Source of the DNA: Polaribacter sp. Hel1_85
GTDB taxonomy: Bacteria; Bacteroidota; Bacteroidia; Flavobacteriales; Flavobacteriaceae
Assembly: GCF_000766795.1 (NCBI RefSeq)
Contig: NZ_JPDS01000001.1
Coordinates: forward strand, 625,001-689,000
Length of the DNA: 64,000 bases
Reading direction: 5' to 3'
Shown: in pieces, positions 44,218 through 53,095 of the stretch
Layout: the number at the start of each line of letters is the position of its first letter
How positions within the stretch are numbered: the stretch's first letter is position 1
Made by a program: the position numbers and the translations under genes
The notes under the pieces: generated by a model
What the model was told of the DNA's origin: nothing
What the model saw: the letters and a program-made list of their open reading frames with translations, nothing else
Database searches by the model: none

Positions 44218-45528
44218 TTAATCTTCTATTCTTTCAATTTTTGCGCCAATTGATTTTAATCGAGCTTCAATATTCTCGTAACCTCTATCTATTTGCTCAA
44301 TATTATTAATGATACTTGTTCCGCTTGCAGATAATGCTGCTATTAATAATGAAATACCAGCTCTAATATCTGGAGAAGTCATTTTTGTAGCTTTTAATTG
44401 AGATTGATGATCGTGACCAATTACCGTTGCTCTGTGTGGATCACATAAAATAACTTTTGCTCCCATATCGATTAATTTATCAACGAAAAACAAACGGCTT
44501 TCAAACATTTTTTGATGTATTAAAACAGTTCCTTTTGCTTGTGTTGCAATCACTAAAACAATACTCAATAAATCTGGTGTAAAACCTGGCCAAGGAGCAT
44601 CTGCTACTGTTAAAACTGAACCATCTATATAGTTTTGTATTTCGTAAGAATCTTGTTCTGGAATGTAAATGTCATCACCTCTTTTTTCTAGTTGAATTCC
44701 TAGTTTTCTAAATACATTTGGAATTTGCCCAAGGTTTTCCCAACTAACGTTTTTGATTGTTAATTCTGAACGTGTCATAACTGCAACACCAATCCAAGAA
44801 CCAATTTCAATCATATCTGGTAAAACTGTATGCTCACAACCACCTAAAGAATCTACTCCTTCGACAATTAATAAGTTAGAACCAACTCCTGAAATTTTTG
44901 CTCCCATAGAATTCAACATTTTTGATAATTGTTGAATATAAGGTTCACAAGCTGCATTGTAAATTTTTGTGGTTCCTGTAGCTAAAACAGCTGCCATTAA
45001 AATATTTGCAGTTCCTGTAACAGAGGCTTCATCTAACAACATTTCTACTCCATGAAGTTCATCTGCTTCTACACCATAAAAATGCTCTTCTTTATTATAT
45101 CTAAACTTTGCTCCTAATCTAATAAAACCTTCAAAGTGTGTATCTAAACGTCTACGACCAATTTTATCTCCTCCAGGTCTTGGAATATATCCTCTACCAA
45201 AACGAGCTAAAAGTGGACCTACAATCATAATAGAACCTCTTAAAGAACTTCCATCTTTTTTAAATTCTGCAGATTCTAAATAATCTAAATCAATTTCATC
45301 TGCTTGAAAAGCATAAGAATTTCTACTTAACTTTTCAACTTTTACACCTAATTCTCCAAGAATAAAAATTAATTTATTTACATCAATAATATCAGGAACA
45401 TTATTAACCACAACTCTTTCTGGAGTTAATAAAACAGCACAAAGTATTTGTAAAACTTCGTTTTTAGCTCCTTGAGGAGTAATTGTTCCGCTTAATTTAT
45501 GTCCTCCTTCAATTTTAAATGATGCCAT
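44218..45528 (-). CDS. murA: UDP-N-acetylglucosamine 1-carboxyvinyltransferase MurA, Cys-to-Asp form
   Basis: 436 residues, normal length. It adds enolpyruvate from PEP to UDP-GlcNAc, the first committed step of peptidoglycan synthesis. The N-terminus (KLSGTITPQGAKNEVLQILCAVLLT) holds the conserved Lys-Asn. In the mobile loop, where most MurA enzymes have PGGC-x-IG (Cys115 in E. coli), this one reads RPGGD121KIGRRRLDTHF, an Asp. Cys-to-Asp MurA enzymes (for example Mycobacterium and Chlamydia) are active but insensitive to fosfomycin, so intrinsic fosfomycin resistance of the target is expected. It follows the DUF4290 gene with 3 bp between. Confidence 0.96.
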   Translation of the reverse strand: MASFKIEGGHKLSGTITPQGAKNEVLQILCAVLLTPERVVVNNVPDIIDVNKLIFILGELGVKVEKLSRNSYAFQADEIDLDYLESAEFKKDGSSLRGSIMIVGPLLARFGRGYIPRPGGDKIGRRRLDTHFEGFIRLGAKFRYNKEEHFYGVEADELHGVEMLLDEASVTGTANILMAAVLATGTTKIYNAACEPYIQQLSKMLNSMGAKISGVGSNLLIVEGVDSLGGCEHTVLPDMIEIGSWIGVAVMTRSELTIKNVSWENLGQIPNVFRKLGIQLEKRGDDIYIPEQDSYEIQNYIDGSVLTVADAPWPGFTPDLLSIVLVIATQAKGTVLIHQKMFESRLFFVDKLIDMGAKVILCDPHRATVIGHDHQSQLKATKMTSPDIRAGISLLIAALSASGTSIINNIEQIDRGYENIEARLKSIGAKIERIED

Positions 45529-45531
45529 ATA

Positions 45532-46182
45532 CTAGTATCTTTTTCTATTTTTATTGTTATGATGTTGTTTCTTGTGAGTGGTTTTAGAACTACCTTGACC
45601 TTGTGTACGTGGTTTTCTAAGTAAATTCTTGCTTTCTGATAATTTTTCTTCTGAGCTTCTTAAATCTAATTTTCCATCAGATAAATCATATAAATGGTTA
45701 AAAATAACAGCATCATCTACTGTATCTTTATTCCAATTTAAATAACATTTTTTCATATGATTGGCAATGGTAAAAACCAATGCTTCTTTCTTATCTCCTT
45801 CTTCCCAACTCAAAGCAATATCTATCATTGTTTGAATATTGTTACCGTAATAACGATATCTTGATGCTGATTTTGGATAAGCTAAACCTTCTGGCTTTTC
45901 TTGTAATTCTTCTTTTGAAGGCTGAGGATAAGGAGACTCCACATCTAATTTAAAATCTGCCATTATGTATAACTGATCCCAAAGTTTGTGTTTAAAATCT
46001 GGAACATCACGCAAATGCGGTTGTAAATTACCCATAACGTCTACAATAGCTTTCGCCATTTTATCGCGTTCTTCTTTAGTTTCTAAAGCGACACAATGGT
46101 CTACTAATTTTTGAATATGTCTGCCGTATTCTGGAATTATCATTAACGGTCTTTCTGAATTGTACTCTAAATCGAATGTCAT
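45532..46182 (-). CDS. DUF4290 domain-containing protein
   Basis: 216 residues from the ATG at 46182 (MTFDLEYNSERPLMIIPEYGRHIQKLVDH), where the conserved family sequence begins. Longer starts at 46227 and 46236 would encode a leader made from an R2 repeat and are rejected. Conserved blocks: YPKSASRYRYYGNNIQTMIDIAL and ANHMKKCYLNWNKDTVDDAVIFNHLYDLSDG. The C-terminal tail is basic (KTTHKKQHHNNKNRKRY). Function unknown; position just before murA is the only clue. Likely co-transcribed with it. Confidence 0.9.
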   Translation of the reverse strand: MTFDLEYNSERPLMIIPEYGRHIQKLVDHCVALETKEERDKMAKAIVDVMGNLQPHLRDVPDFKHKLWDQLYIMADFKLDVESPYPQPSKEELQEKPEGLAYPKSASRYRYYGNNIQTMIDIALSWEEGDKKEALVFTIANHMKKCYLNWNKDTVDDAVIFNHLYDLSDGKLDLRSSEEKLSESKNLLRKPRTQGQGSSKTTHKKQHHNNKNRKRY

Positions 46183-46200
46183 TTTTTTATTTTTGAGAAG

Positions 46201-46258
46201 TGTTCTCGATACATTTTCTTTATTCATTTTAATCAAAAGAAAACACTCGAACTGACAA
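46201..46258. repeat. REP-like element (family R2), copy 1
   Basis: TGTTCTCGATACA (46201-46213) at one end and CACTCGAACTGACAA (46244-46258) at the other are identical to those at 58829-58841 and 58865-58879. Inside, TTTTCTTT pairs with AAAAGAAAA, different in sequence from the inner stem of copy 2 but equally paired. It lies in the leader of the DUF4290 gene. Confidence 0.6.
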
Positions 46259-46322
46259 ATTATTATTTGTAGTTATTTAACGTTGCAAAATAGTAATTTA
46301 TTTTTAGTTTTATTGAAGATTT

Positions 46323-48644
46323 TTATCCAATCACTTTTAATTTTGCAAATTGCAATAACAATTTCTTTTTTCCTACTGTACCAAATTTAATTTCTGCTTT
46401 TTTATTAGGACCATTTCCTTCTAAAGCAAGTACTTCTCCTCTACCAAATCTATTGTGTTCTACAATATTACCTACAATAATTTTGCCATCAAATAAATTA
46501 GATTTAGAGGTTGCTTGAGATACTTTTTTAAGGTTTTTAGGAATTATGATTTCTTTCTTTTTAATTAAATTACGCTCCATTTTTTTACGTTGAATTGGTT
46601 TTTGAAAACGAATTCCTTTTGGTGCATCATCAAAAATACTTTTATCAAGAAAATTGTTTACAGATGGAGTTGGAGATTTTGGAGTGATATAATTTAAATA
46701 TTGATCATCAATTTCTTCTAAAAATCTACTTGGTTCTGCATCTACTAACTTACCCCATCTATAACGTGTTTGTGCATAAGATAAATAAGCTACTTTTTCT
46801 GCTCTTGTTAAAGCCACATAAAATAACCTACGTTCTTCCTCTAACTCACTTCTGGTATTCATACTCATTGCTGATGGAAATAAATTTTCCTCTAAACCAA
46901 CAATATAAATATACATATACTCTAATCCTTTAGATTGATGAATGGTCATTAAAGAAACACTTGGTTTGTCATCATCTTTTTTAGAATCGAAATCTGTAGC
47001 CAAAGCAACATCTTCTAAAAATGTAGTTAAAGACGTATCTTCTCCTTCTTCAATTTTATCAGTAATAAAATCTTTAATTCCGTTTAATAATTCTTGAACA
47101 TTTTCTACTTTACTAACTGCTTCTGGAGTTCCGTCTTTTTCTAAATCTTTAATTAGAAGGGTTTGTTTTACAACAATTTCTGCTATTTCAAATGCGTTTT
47201 TTGTTTGTGATTCAATTTGTAAACGCAACATCATATTCATAAAATTCTGAAGTTTATTTTTAGTTCCAGAATTTATTTTTAAATCGATTTTATCAATATA
47301 CTTTATAATTTCAAAAATTGATTTTTTATAATGATTTGCTGCTATTGTTAACTTATCTATAGTTGTTGCTCCAATTCCTCTTGCAGGATAATTGATAATT
47401 CTTTTTAACGCTTCTTCATCATTTGGATTGATTAAAATTCTTAAGTATGATAAAAGGTCTTTAATTTCTTTTCTTTGATAAAAAGACATTCCTCCATAAA
47501 TTTTATAATCAATTCCTTTTTTACGCAACGCATCTTCTATTGCTCTAGATTGTGAATTTGTTCTATATAAAACACAAAAATCATCCGGACTTAATTGATG
47601 ATTCATTTGGTTTTCCCAAATAGATTGTGCTACAAAACGTCCTTCTTCTCCATCAGAAATTGTACGCATTACATTTATAGCATCACCAGAGTCATTAGAA
47701 GTCCAAACTTCTTTATCTAATTTTGTTTTATTTCTTGCAATTACAGAATTTGCTGCATTTACAATATTTTTTGTGGAACGATAATTTTGTTCTAATTTAA
47801 ATGTTTTTACATCAGGATAATCTTTCTGAAAGTTTAATATATTCTGAATATTTGCGCCCCTAAAACTATAGATACTTTGAGAATCATCTCCAACAACACA
47901 AATGTTTCCAAATTTATCTGCTAAAGCTCTAACAATTATATATTGTGAGTGATTTGTATCTTGATACTCATCAACCATTATATATCTAAATCGGTCTTGG
48001 TATTTTGCTAAAACATCAGGAAATTTTGCCAATAATTCATTGGTTCTCAACAACAAATCATCAAAATCCATTGCACCTGCTTTAAAACATCTATCAACAT
48101 ATTCCTTATAAATATCACCTACCTTTGGTCTACTAGCTTCTGTATCTTGCTGTAAATATTCAGGATTATTAAAATAGGCTCTTACCGTTACCAAACTGTT
48201 TTTAAAAGATGATATTCTTCCTAATATCTGTTTTGCTTTGTAACGTTCTTTATCCAAACTCATTTCCTTAATAATAGCAGTTATTAAACGAACTGAATCT
48301 TGTGTATCGTAAATTGTAAAGTTAGATGGAAAACCAAGTTTATCTGCTTCTGATCTTAAAATTCTTGCAAAAACAGAGTGAAAAGTTCCCATCCAAAGGT
48401 TCTTTGCTTCACTATTACCAACAACTCCAGCAATTCTTGCTTTCATTTCTTTTGCTGCTTTGTTAGTAAATGTTAATGAAAGAATATTAAAAGAATCTAC
48501 ACCTTGCTGCATTAAATGCGCAATCCTGTAAGTTAATACACGTGTTTTACCAGAGCCTGCACCAGCGATTATAATCATTGGTCCGTCTTTTTGTAAGACA
48601 GCCTGTTTTTGTGCTGCGTTTAATGTATCTAAATATGTATTCAA
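46323..48644 (-). CDS. UvrD/PcrA-family 3'-5' DNA helicase
   Basis: 773 residues. SF1A motifs: LNAAQKQAVLQ (Q motif), AGAGSGKTRVL (Walker A, about 28-38), FTNKAAKEMKARI (Ia), VDEYQDTNHSQY (Walker B), VGDDSQSIYSFRGA (III), LEQNYRSTKNI (IV), SLMTIHQSKGLEY (V) and EERRLFYVALTRAE (VI). The C-terminus has the PcrA-type Tudor-like tail (VGNIVEHNRFGRGEVLALEG). It unwinds DNA in repair and clears obstacles in replication; UvrD versus PcrA cannot be separated in this phylum. The 5' end faces the SatD operon, with three operators in the shared intergenic region. Confidence 0.95.
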   Translation of the reverse strand: MNTYLDTLNAAQKQAVLQKDGPMIIIAGAGSGKTRVLTYRIAHLMQQGVDSFNILSLTFTNKAAKEMKARIAGVVGNSEAKNLWMGTFHSVFARILRSEADKLGFPSNFTIYDTQDSVRLITAIIKEMSLDKERYKAKQILGRISSFKNSLVTVRAYFNNPEYLQQDTEASRPKVGDIYKEYVDRCFKAGAMDFDDLLLRTNELLAKFPDVLAKYQDRFRYIMVDEYQDTNHSQYIIVRALADKFGNICVVGDDSQSIYSFRGANIQNILNFQKDYPDVKTFKLEQNYRSTKNIVNAANSVIARNKTKLDKEVWTSNDSGDAINVMRTISDGEEGRFVAQSIWENQMNHQLSPDDFCVLYRTNSQSRAIEDALRKKGIDYKIYGGMSFYQRKEIKDLLSYLRILINPNDEEALKRIINYPARGIGATTIDKLTIAANHYKKSIFEIIKYIDKIDLKINSGTKNKLQNFMNMMLRLQIESQTKNAFEIAEIVVKQTLLIKDLEKDGTPEAVSKVENVQELLNGIKDFITDKIEEGEDTSLTTFLEDVALATDFDSKKDDDKPSVSLMTIHQSKGLEYMYIYIVGLEENLFPSAMSMNTRSELEEERRLFYVALTRAEKVAYLSYAQTRYRWGKLVDAEPSRFLEEIDDQYLNYITPKSPTPSVNNFLDKSIFDDAPKGIRFQKPIQRKKMERNLIKKKEIIIPKNLKKVSQATSKSNLFDGKIIVGNIVEHNRFGRGEVLALEGNGPNKKAEIKFGTVGKKKLLLQFAKLKVIG

Positions 48645-48754
48645 TAGTTTGTTTTGAAAGAGTTTGAAAACGTGAATTTAGCCAAACTATTCGTTTCTTT
48701 AAAATAAGATGATTAATTTTTATTCACAAGTTATTCATTATTAAAAACCAATTA

Positions 48755-48774
48755 TATCTGCTTAAAGGCAGATA
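48755..48774. promoter_or_regulatory. Candidate operator 1 of three
   Basis: TATCTGCTTAAAGGCAGATA: 7-bp perfect arms TATCTGC/GCAGATA with a 6-bp spacer. First of three palindromes at a strict 28-bp period between the uvrD-like and SatD-like genes. Confidence 0.65.
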
Positions 48775-48782
48775 AGTACAAA

Positions 48783-48802
48783 TATCTGTCCATAGACAGA
48801 TA
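48783..48802. promoter_or_regulatory. Candidate operator 2 of three
   Basis: TATCTGTCCATAGACAGATA: 8-bp perfect arms TATCTGTC/GACAGATA around CATA. Arm position 7 is T/A instead of C/G in the flanking copies and both sides changed together, so dyad symmetry is preserved. Confidence 0.65.
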
Positions 48803-48810
48803 AATTAAAA

Positions 48811-48830
48811 TATCTGCTTACAGGCAGATA
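48811..48830. promoter_or_regulatory. Candidate operator 3 of three
   Basis: TATCTGCTTACAGGCAGATA, same arms as operator 1, one base different in the spacer. It ends 53 bp before the ATG of the SatD-like gene, so a bound protein would overlap its promoter. Confidence 0.65.
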
Positions 48831-48883
48831 ATTTTGTATTTTAATGTAATAAATTATATATTAGCTTAAAATTTATAGGAATA

Positions 48884-49498
48884 ATGACTAGCATTTTAAC
48901 AGGTGATATTATCAATTCAAGAAAGAAAGACGATAATTTTTGGTTAAAAACCTTAAAAGAAACGTTAAGTACTTTTGGTAAATCTCCAAAATATTGGCAA
49001 ATCTACAGAGGTGATAGTTTTCAATTAGAAGTAGAAAATTGTGAAAATGCATTTTATGCAGCTTTAAAAATAAAATCTCATTTAAAATCTAAAGAAAATA
49101 TTGATGTTAGAATAGGCATTGGAATTGGTGAAAAAGAATTTAATGTTGATAAGATTACAGAATCTAATGGAGAAGCATTTATAAATTCTGGTTATGCTTT
49201 TGATACCTACTTAAAGAAACAAACTATCGCTATTAAAACACCTTGGCAAGAAATTGATGATGAATTAAATATTGCATTTGATTTAGCATTATTAACAATG
49301 GATTCTTGGAGTAAAAATTCTGCAGAAGTTTTTAAGCTTTCTTTAGAATCAGAAAATATTACTCAAAAGGAGATTGCTACTATTTTAGGAATAACCCAAG
49401 GAAGAGTTAGCGAACGTCAAAAAAGAGCTGGTTTTGATCCAATTATGAAACTAGAAAAACGTTTTAGAAAATTAATACAACAAAAAACACAGATATAA
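48884..49498 (+). CDS. SatD-family protein: cyclase-like fold plus C-terminal HTH
   Basis: 204 residues. The N-terminal part (TSILTGDIINSRKK ... YRGDSFQLEVENCENAFYAALKIKSHL ... VRIGIGIGE) has the layout of class III nucleotide-cyclase-like domains: an Asp near the N-terminus (GD) and a second acidic stretch (GDSF). The last 50 residues form a sigma-70-region-4-like HTH (ENITQKEIATILGITQGRVSERQKRAG). This matches SatD family members of Bacteroidota that precede DUF3307 proteins. It may be a ligand- or nucleotide-responsive DNA-binding protein that recognises the three upstream palindromes; both points are inference. Start of a three-gene operon. Confidence 0.82.
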   Translation: MTSILTGDIINSRKKDDNFWLKTLKETLSTFGKSPKYWQIYRGDSFQLEVENCENAFYAALKIKSHLKSKENIDVRIGIGIGEKEFNVDKITESNGEAFINSGYAFDTYLKKQTIAIKTPWQEIDDELNIAFDLALLTMDSWSKNSAEVFKLSLESENITQKEIATILGITQGRVSERQKRAGFDPIMKLEKRFRKLIQQKTQI

Positions 49499-49500
49499 AT

Positions 49501-50220
49501 ATGTTATTATTCTTAAAACTTTTGTTGTCTCACATTCTTGGTGATTTTGTTTTTCAACCAGAAAAATGGGTAAAAAACAAAGAGGAAAAAAAAGTAAAAT
49601 CTGTAAAGCTATATTTACATATTGGCCTTCATACAGTAATCTTACTATTTGTGCTTCAATTTAATTTAAAAGAATATTGGTTAGGTTTTTTATTAATTAT
49701 AACTTCTCATTATATTATTGATGTGCTAAAACTCTATCTTCAAAAGAAGAAAACGAAACGAATTTGGTTTTTTGTAGATCAATTATTACATATTTTAATA
49801 TTATTAATTGTAAGCTATTTATATGGTAACTCTTCATTTTCATTAGAAAATATCTTCACGGATAAAATTTTATTACTGATAATTTTTGTACTTTTAGTAA
49901 GCTTTGTTTCTGCAATTATTATTAAAATAATTATAACACAATGGAATCCTGAAAGCAAAAAAGAGAATGATGATTCTTTGGCAAAAGCAGGACGATATAT
50001 AGGAATCTTAGAACGTTTGTTTGTATTTACTTTTGTAATTACCAATCACTGGGAAGCCATTGGTTTTTTATTGGCAGCAAAATCTGTGTTTAGATTTGGA
50101 GATTTAACTTCATCTAAAGACAGAAAACTCACAGAATACATTTTAATTGGTACTTTATTAAGTTTTGGGCTTGCTATATTTTTAGGAGTTCTATATTTGT
50201 ATGTATTAAATTTACTCTAA
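49501..50220 (+). CDS. DUF3307 membrane protein
   Basis: 239 residues, with about six hydrophobic helices. The N-terminus LLLSHILGDFVFQPEKWVKNKEEKK and HYIIDVLKLYLQKKK match DUF3307, a family of small integral membrane proteins of unknown function. H-x3-GD and H-x3-D motifs in the helices are the conserved polar residues. It starts 3 bp after the SatD-like gene and ends 3 bp before the next gene, so it belongs to one transcript. Confidence 0.87.
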   Translation: MLLFLKLLLSHILGDFVFQPEKWVKNKEEKKVKSVKLYLHIGLHTVILLFVLQFNLKEYWLGFLLIITSHYIIDVLKLYLQKKKTKRIWFFVDQLLHILILLIVSYLYGNSSFSLENIFTDKILLLIIFVLLVSFVSAIIIKIIITQWNPESKKENDDSLAKAGRYIGILERLFVFTFVITNHWEAIGFLLAAKSVFRFGDLTSSKDRKLTEYILIGTLLSFGLAIFLGVLYLYVLNLL

Positions 50221-50223
50221 TTT

Positions 50224-50736
50224 ATGGAAGAAAAATTAATAGAAAGTATAGCATACATTTTACCTGCAGCAGTTACAGGTTTCGTTGCCTATTATATGTT
50301 TAATGGATTTATAAAACAGCAAAATTCTGAAAAAAAACTAGAGTTTATAGCTCAGAAAAAGAAAGATTCTTTACCAATTAAATTACAAGCTTATGAAAGA
50401 ATGTTATTATTTTGTGAGCGTATAAATCCTGTGAAAATGTTGGTAAGAATTAAACCTCTTTCAGAAAACACACAAGATTATTTACAATTATTAATTGCAA
50501 ATATAGAGCAAGAATTTGAGCATAATTTGGTGCAACAAATTTACATTTCTAATGATTCTTGGACAGCTATTTTGGCAACTAAAAATACAATTATCAACAA
50601 GTTAAAACAAGTTGCAGAAACATCAGACTCTGCAAATAGTTTAAGAGAAAATGTTATAATGCATTACTCTACAACATTACCACCAACAGAAACTGCAATT
50701 TCATTTATAAAAAATGAAGTAAAAAAATTACTATAA
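50224..50736 (+). CDS. Conserved membrane-anchored hypothetical protein
   Basis: 170 residues: one N-terminal helix (ESIAYILPAAVTGFVAYYMFNGF, about 7-29) and a soluble helical domain (LPIKLQAYERMLLFCERINPVKMLVRIKPLSEN; SNDSWTAILATKNTIINKLKQVAE). I recognise this as a conserved Flavobacteriaceae hypothetical but know no function. Third gene of the SatD/DUF3307 operon, ended by a strong terminator. Confidence 0.8.
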   Translation: MEEKLIESIAYILPAAVTGFVAYYMFNGFIKQQNSEKKLEFIAQKKKDSLPIKLQAYERMLLFCERINPVKMLVRIKPLSENTQDYLQLLIANIEQEFEHNLVQQIYISNDSWTAILATKNTIINKLKQVAETSDSANSLRENVIMHYSTTLPPTETAISFIKNEVKKLL

Positions 50737-50737
50737 A

Positions 50738-50763
50738 AAAAGGCTCCTAATTAGGAGCCTTTT
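50738..50763. terminator. Bidirectional terminator between the SatD operon and btuB
   Basis: Perfect 13-bp inverted repeat AAAAGGCTCCTAA / TTAGGAGCCTTTT (50738-50750 and 50751-50763) with A- and T-runs, between convergent transcripts. Confidence 0.9.
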
Positions 50764-50792
50764 ACTTTTTTTTAAAAAAATAATATTAATAT

Positions 50793-52739
50793 TTAAAACT
50801 GAAGGCTTACTCCTACTTTAAAATTTCTACCTCTTGTAGAAAAACCTAAAACATCATCATAATCTTCATCTAAAATATTAGTTACAGCACCAAAAAATGT
50901 TACAGTTTCATCTAATAATTTATAATTAGCAGTAAAGTCTAAAACTTGGTAACTTGGTAAAATAACATCAACTCCTGCAGTTCCAAAAGAACCCCATCTA
51001 TCAAAAATAGTTCTGTCACCTACATTTCTATAAGTTAGATTAAAGAATGCATTGTCTAACGCAGTAATATCTACTCCAGCAACTATTTTATTAGCAGGAA
51101 TGTAATCGTTAAAGTCTTCTGTTTGATCTTTATCAACATAAGTATAAGAAGCATTTAAAGTTAAAAAACTAACTGGTGTAATTTTAGTATTTACCTCAAA
51201 TCCATTAGCATCAGAAGAACCGTTTCCATATTTATAAGTAGTATTATCATAAATAATTGCATCTTCTTCTTTTCTGCTAAAGTAAACAGCATCCAACTGA
51301 ATCCAATCTTGATAATTTACATCAAAACCTGCTTCAAAAGTTTTATTTGATTCTGGTTTTAAATCAATATTACCTGCAAACCCATCATATAATTGATACA
51401 AACTAGGAGCAATAAATGCTGTACTATATGAAGTTAACAATTTAACAGAAGCATTTTCATCTTTTAAAACTGAATACGCTAAGTTTCCATCATAAACCAT
51501 ATGATTACCATAAACATTATGAATATTTAAACGTCCTCCAACATTTGCACTTAAACCATAGTCAGAAATATAAACAACACTTGCATAAGGATCAATTGTA
51601 TTAAAATTAGCAACATCTTTATCTATAGTTGCAAATGGAGTTTCAGTTTGATTGCTATGTTCTTGATAATTAAGACCTGTAATTACTTGAATTTTTGATG
51701 AAAACTCATACTTATTTACCAAATCTACATTAACGCTTCTTCCTTTAAATTGATAATTATCTAAGGTTCCTCCATAAGAATTAAACTGATTTATATTTCT
51801 TTTTACTTCATTTACAGAAGCTAAAACATATAATTTACCTTTTTCATAATTAAAACTTGGTTTAATTCCAAATCTAAATTGGTTTTGATCTCCTGTATTA
51901 ACATCACTGTCAGAAAATGCACCTGTATCAAAATCATAATCAAATTCATCATAATTTAAGAAGGTTTCTACAGAAACTTGACTATTTACCTTATAACCCA
52001 ATTTTACTAATGCATTTTTACTATAAAAACTATCTTCTTCAAAAGCAGTATTCGTTTTACTTTTTGCTGATGACATTCCGTCAATTCCAGTAATACTGAA
52101 AGAACTTAAAAAATTAAAGTTCCCCAAGGTTCCGTTTAAAGCTACATTCTGATTTTTATCAGACAAACCACTTCCAGTAACACTAGCTGTATTATTTGTT
52201 CCAAAACTTGTTTCAAAAGAACCAGAAATTTTATCTTCTGATGCTTTCTTTAAAACAATATTAATAACAGCATTTGCAGCGCCTGAACCATATAAAGTAG
52301 ATGAAGCTCCTTTTAAAATCTCTATAGATTCAATTTGGCTTAACGATAAAAGTCGTAAATCAAATTCTTGGTTAATAGCAGACTGATCTGTAACTGGCAC
52401 ACCATCTATTAACACCAAAACCTGCCTACTTCTACCACCTCTAATATTAATACTTCTAGGTTCAGATACATTTGCATTTACACCTCTAACATCAATACCA
52501 GCAACAGTATTTAAAATTTCAATTACATTTTTACCAGCGTTTTGCTGCAATTCTTTTTGAGTAATTTTATGAATTACTTTACCCGTATTTTCCTTTTTTA
52601 ACTTGAATTTTGTTGCTGTTATTACAACTTCTTTAAGGGTTTCTACTTTTTCTTTTTGCTTTTCTTTTTTTTGCGCAAAAAGATTTGTGCTGACAAAACT
52701 ACATGCCAAAACACCAACAATTAGGAATTGTTTTTTCAT
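50793..52739 (-). CDS. btuB: TonB-dependent cobalamin receptor, BtuB-like
   Basis: 648 residues. Signal peptide (KKQFLIVGVLACSFVSTNLFAQ), then a plug domain with a TonB-box-like ETLKEVVITATK and the Plug motif (ELQQNAGKNVIEILNTVAGIDVRG, SINIRGGRSRQVLVLIDGVPV, IEILKGASSTLYGSGAANAVINIVLKK), then a 22-strand barrel ending in an aromatic C-terminus (FKVGVSLQF). A cobalamin riboswitch lies in its leader, so vitamin B12 or another corrinoid is the likely substrate. The BtuF-like lipoprotein is nearby on the opposite strand. Confidence 0.92.
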   Translation of the reverse strand: MKKQFLIVGVLACSFVSTNLFAQKKEKQKEKVETLKEVVITATKFKLKKENTGKVIHKITQKELQQNAGKNVIEILNTVAGIDVRGVNANVSEPRSINIRGGRSRQVLVLIDGVPVTDQSAINQEFDLRLLSLSQIESIEILKGASSTLYGSGAANAVINIVLKKASEDKISGSFETSFGTNNTASVTGSGLSDKNQNVALNGTLGNFNFLSSFSITGIDGMSSAKSKTNTAFEEDSFYSKNALVKLGYKVNSQVSVETFLNYDEFDYDFDTGAFSDSDVNTGDQNQFRFGIKPSFNYEKGKLYVLASVNEVKRNINQFNSYGGTLDNYQFKGRSVNVDLVNKYEFSSKIQVITGLNYQEHSNQTETPFATIDKDVANFNTIDPYASVVYISDYGLSANVGGRLNIHNVYGNHMVYDGNLAYSVLKDENASVKLLTSYSTAFIAPSLYQLYDGFAGNIDLKPESNKTFEAGFDVNYQDWIQLDAVYFSRKEEDAIIYDNTTYKYGNGSSDANGFEVNTKITPVSFLTLNASYTYVDKDQTEDFNDYIPANKIVAGVDITALDNAFFNLTYRNVGDRTIFDRWGSFGTAGVDVILPSYQVLDFTANYKLLDETVTFFGAVTNILDEDYDDVLGFSTRGRNFKVGVSLQF

Positions 52740-52837
52740 TTTTAATAAATTTGATTTACAATAAATCAGGTAAATTTTGTGTACATAAATAGATTAGTAC
52801 ATAAACTTTTATCCCGAAAGTTTTTAACTCGTGATTT

Positions 52838-52970
52838 ATGGCAGGTTTCCTGACTTGCGTCTTGTAACAAACCTTCCCATTTATACAAACAGTGGTTAAA
52901 GAATTAGTTACAAGCTAAGTAGCTTACAGTTGCGGGAACAGTTCTGGAATTTAACCAGATTCCCTTTTAA
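52838..52970 (-). promoter_or_regulatory. Cobalamin (B12) riboswitch
   Basis: On the minus strand: AAAGGGAATCTGG, TTCCAGAACTGTTCCCGCAACTGTAA, CCACTG and finally CAAGTCAGGAAACCTGCC, the B12 box. These are the conserved blocks of the adenosylcobalamin riboswitch in order. Its 3' end lies about 100 nt before the btuB ATG, and it should shut off btuB when corrinoid is plentiful. Together with flanking sequence it fills most of the 356-bp gap; the remainder shows a TGATGTA/TACATCA dyad at 52973-52996 and nothing else. Confidence 0.92.
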
Positions 52971-53095
52971 TTTGATGTAAAATGATTTCTACATCAAAAC
53001 CAAAATCTATGCAAATATATATGCATTCTTATTAACAATCTAATAAAATCTTTATCAAATTTAATATCTTTAATCCCTAATTATTTTTGATATTT

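Noticed and set aside
46183..46236. Longer N-terminus of the DUF4290 protein (starts at 46227 or 46236)
   Set aside because: The extra codons overlap an R2 repeat, and the conserved family begins at the ATG at 46182.
48755..48830. Short CRISPR-like array (three 20-bp repeats)
   Set aside because: The repeats are palindromes separated by only 8 bp, with no cas genes nearby; spacing and dyad symmetry fit operators.
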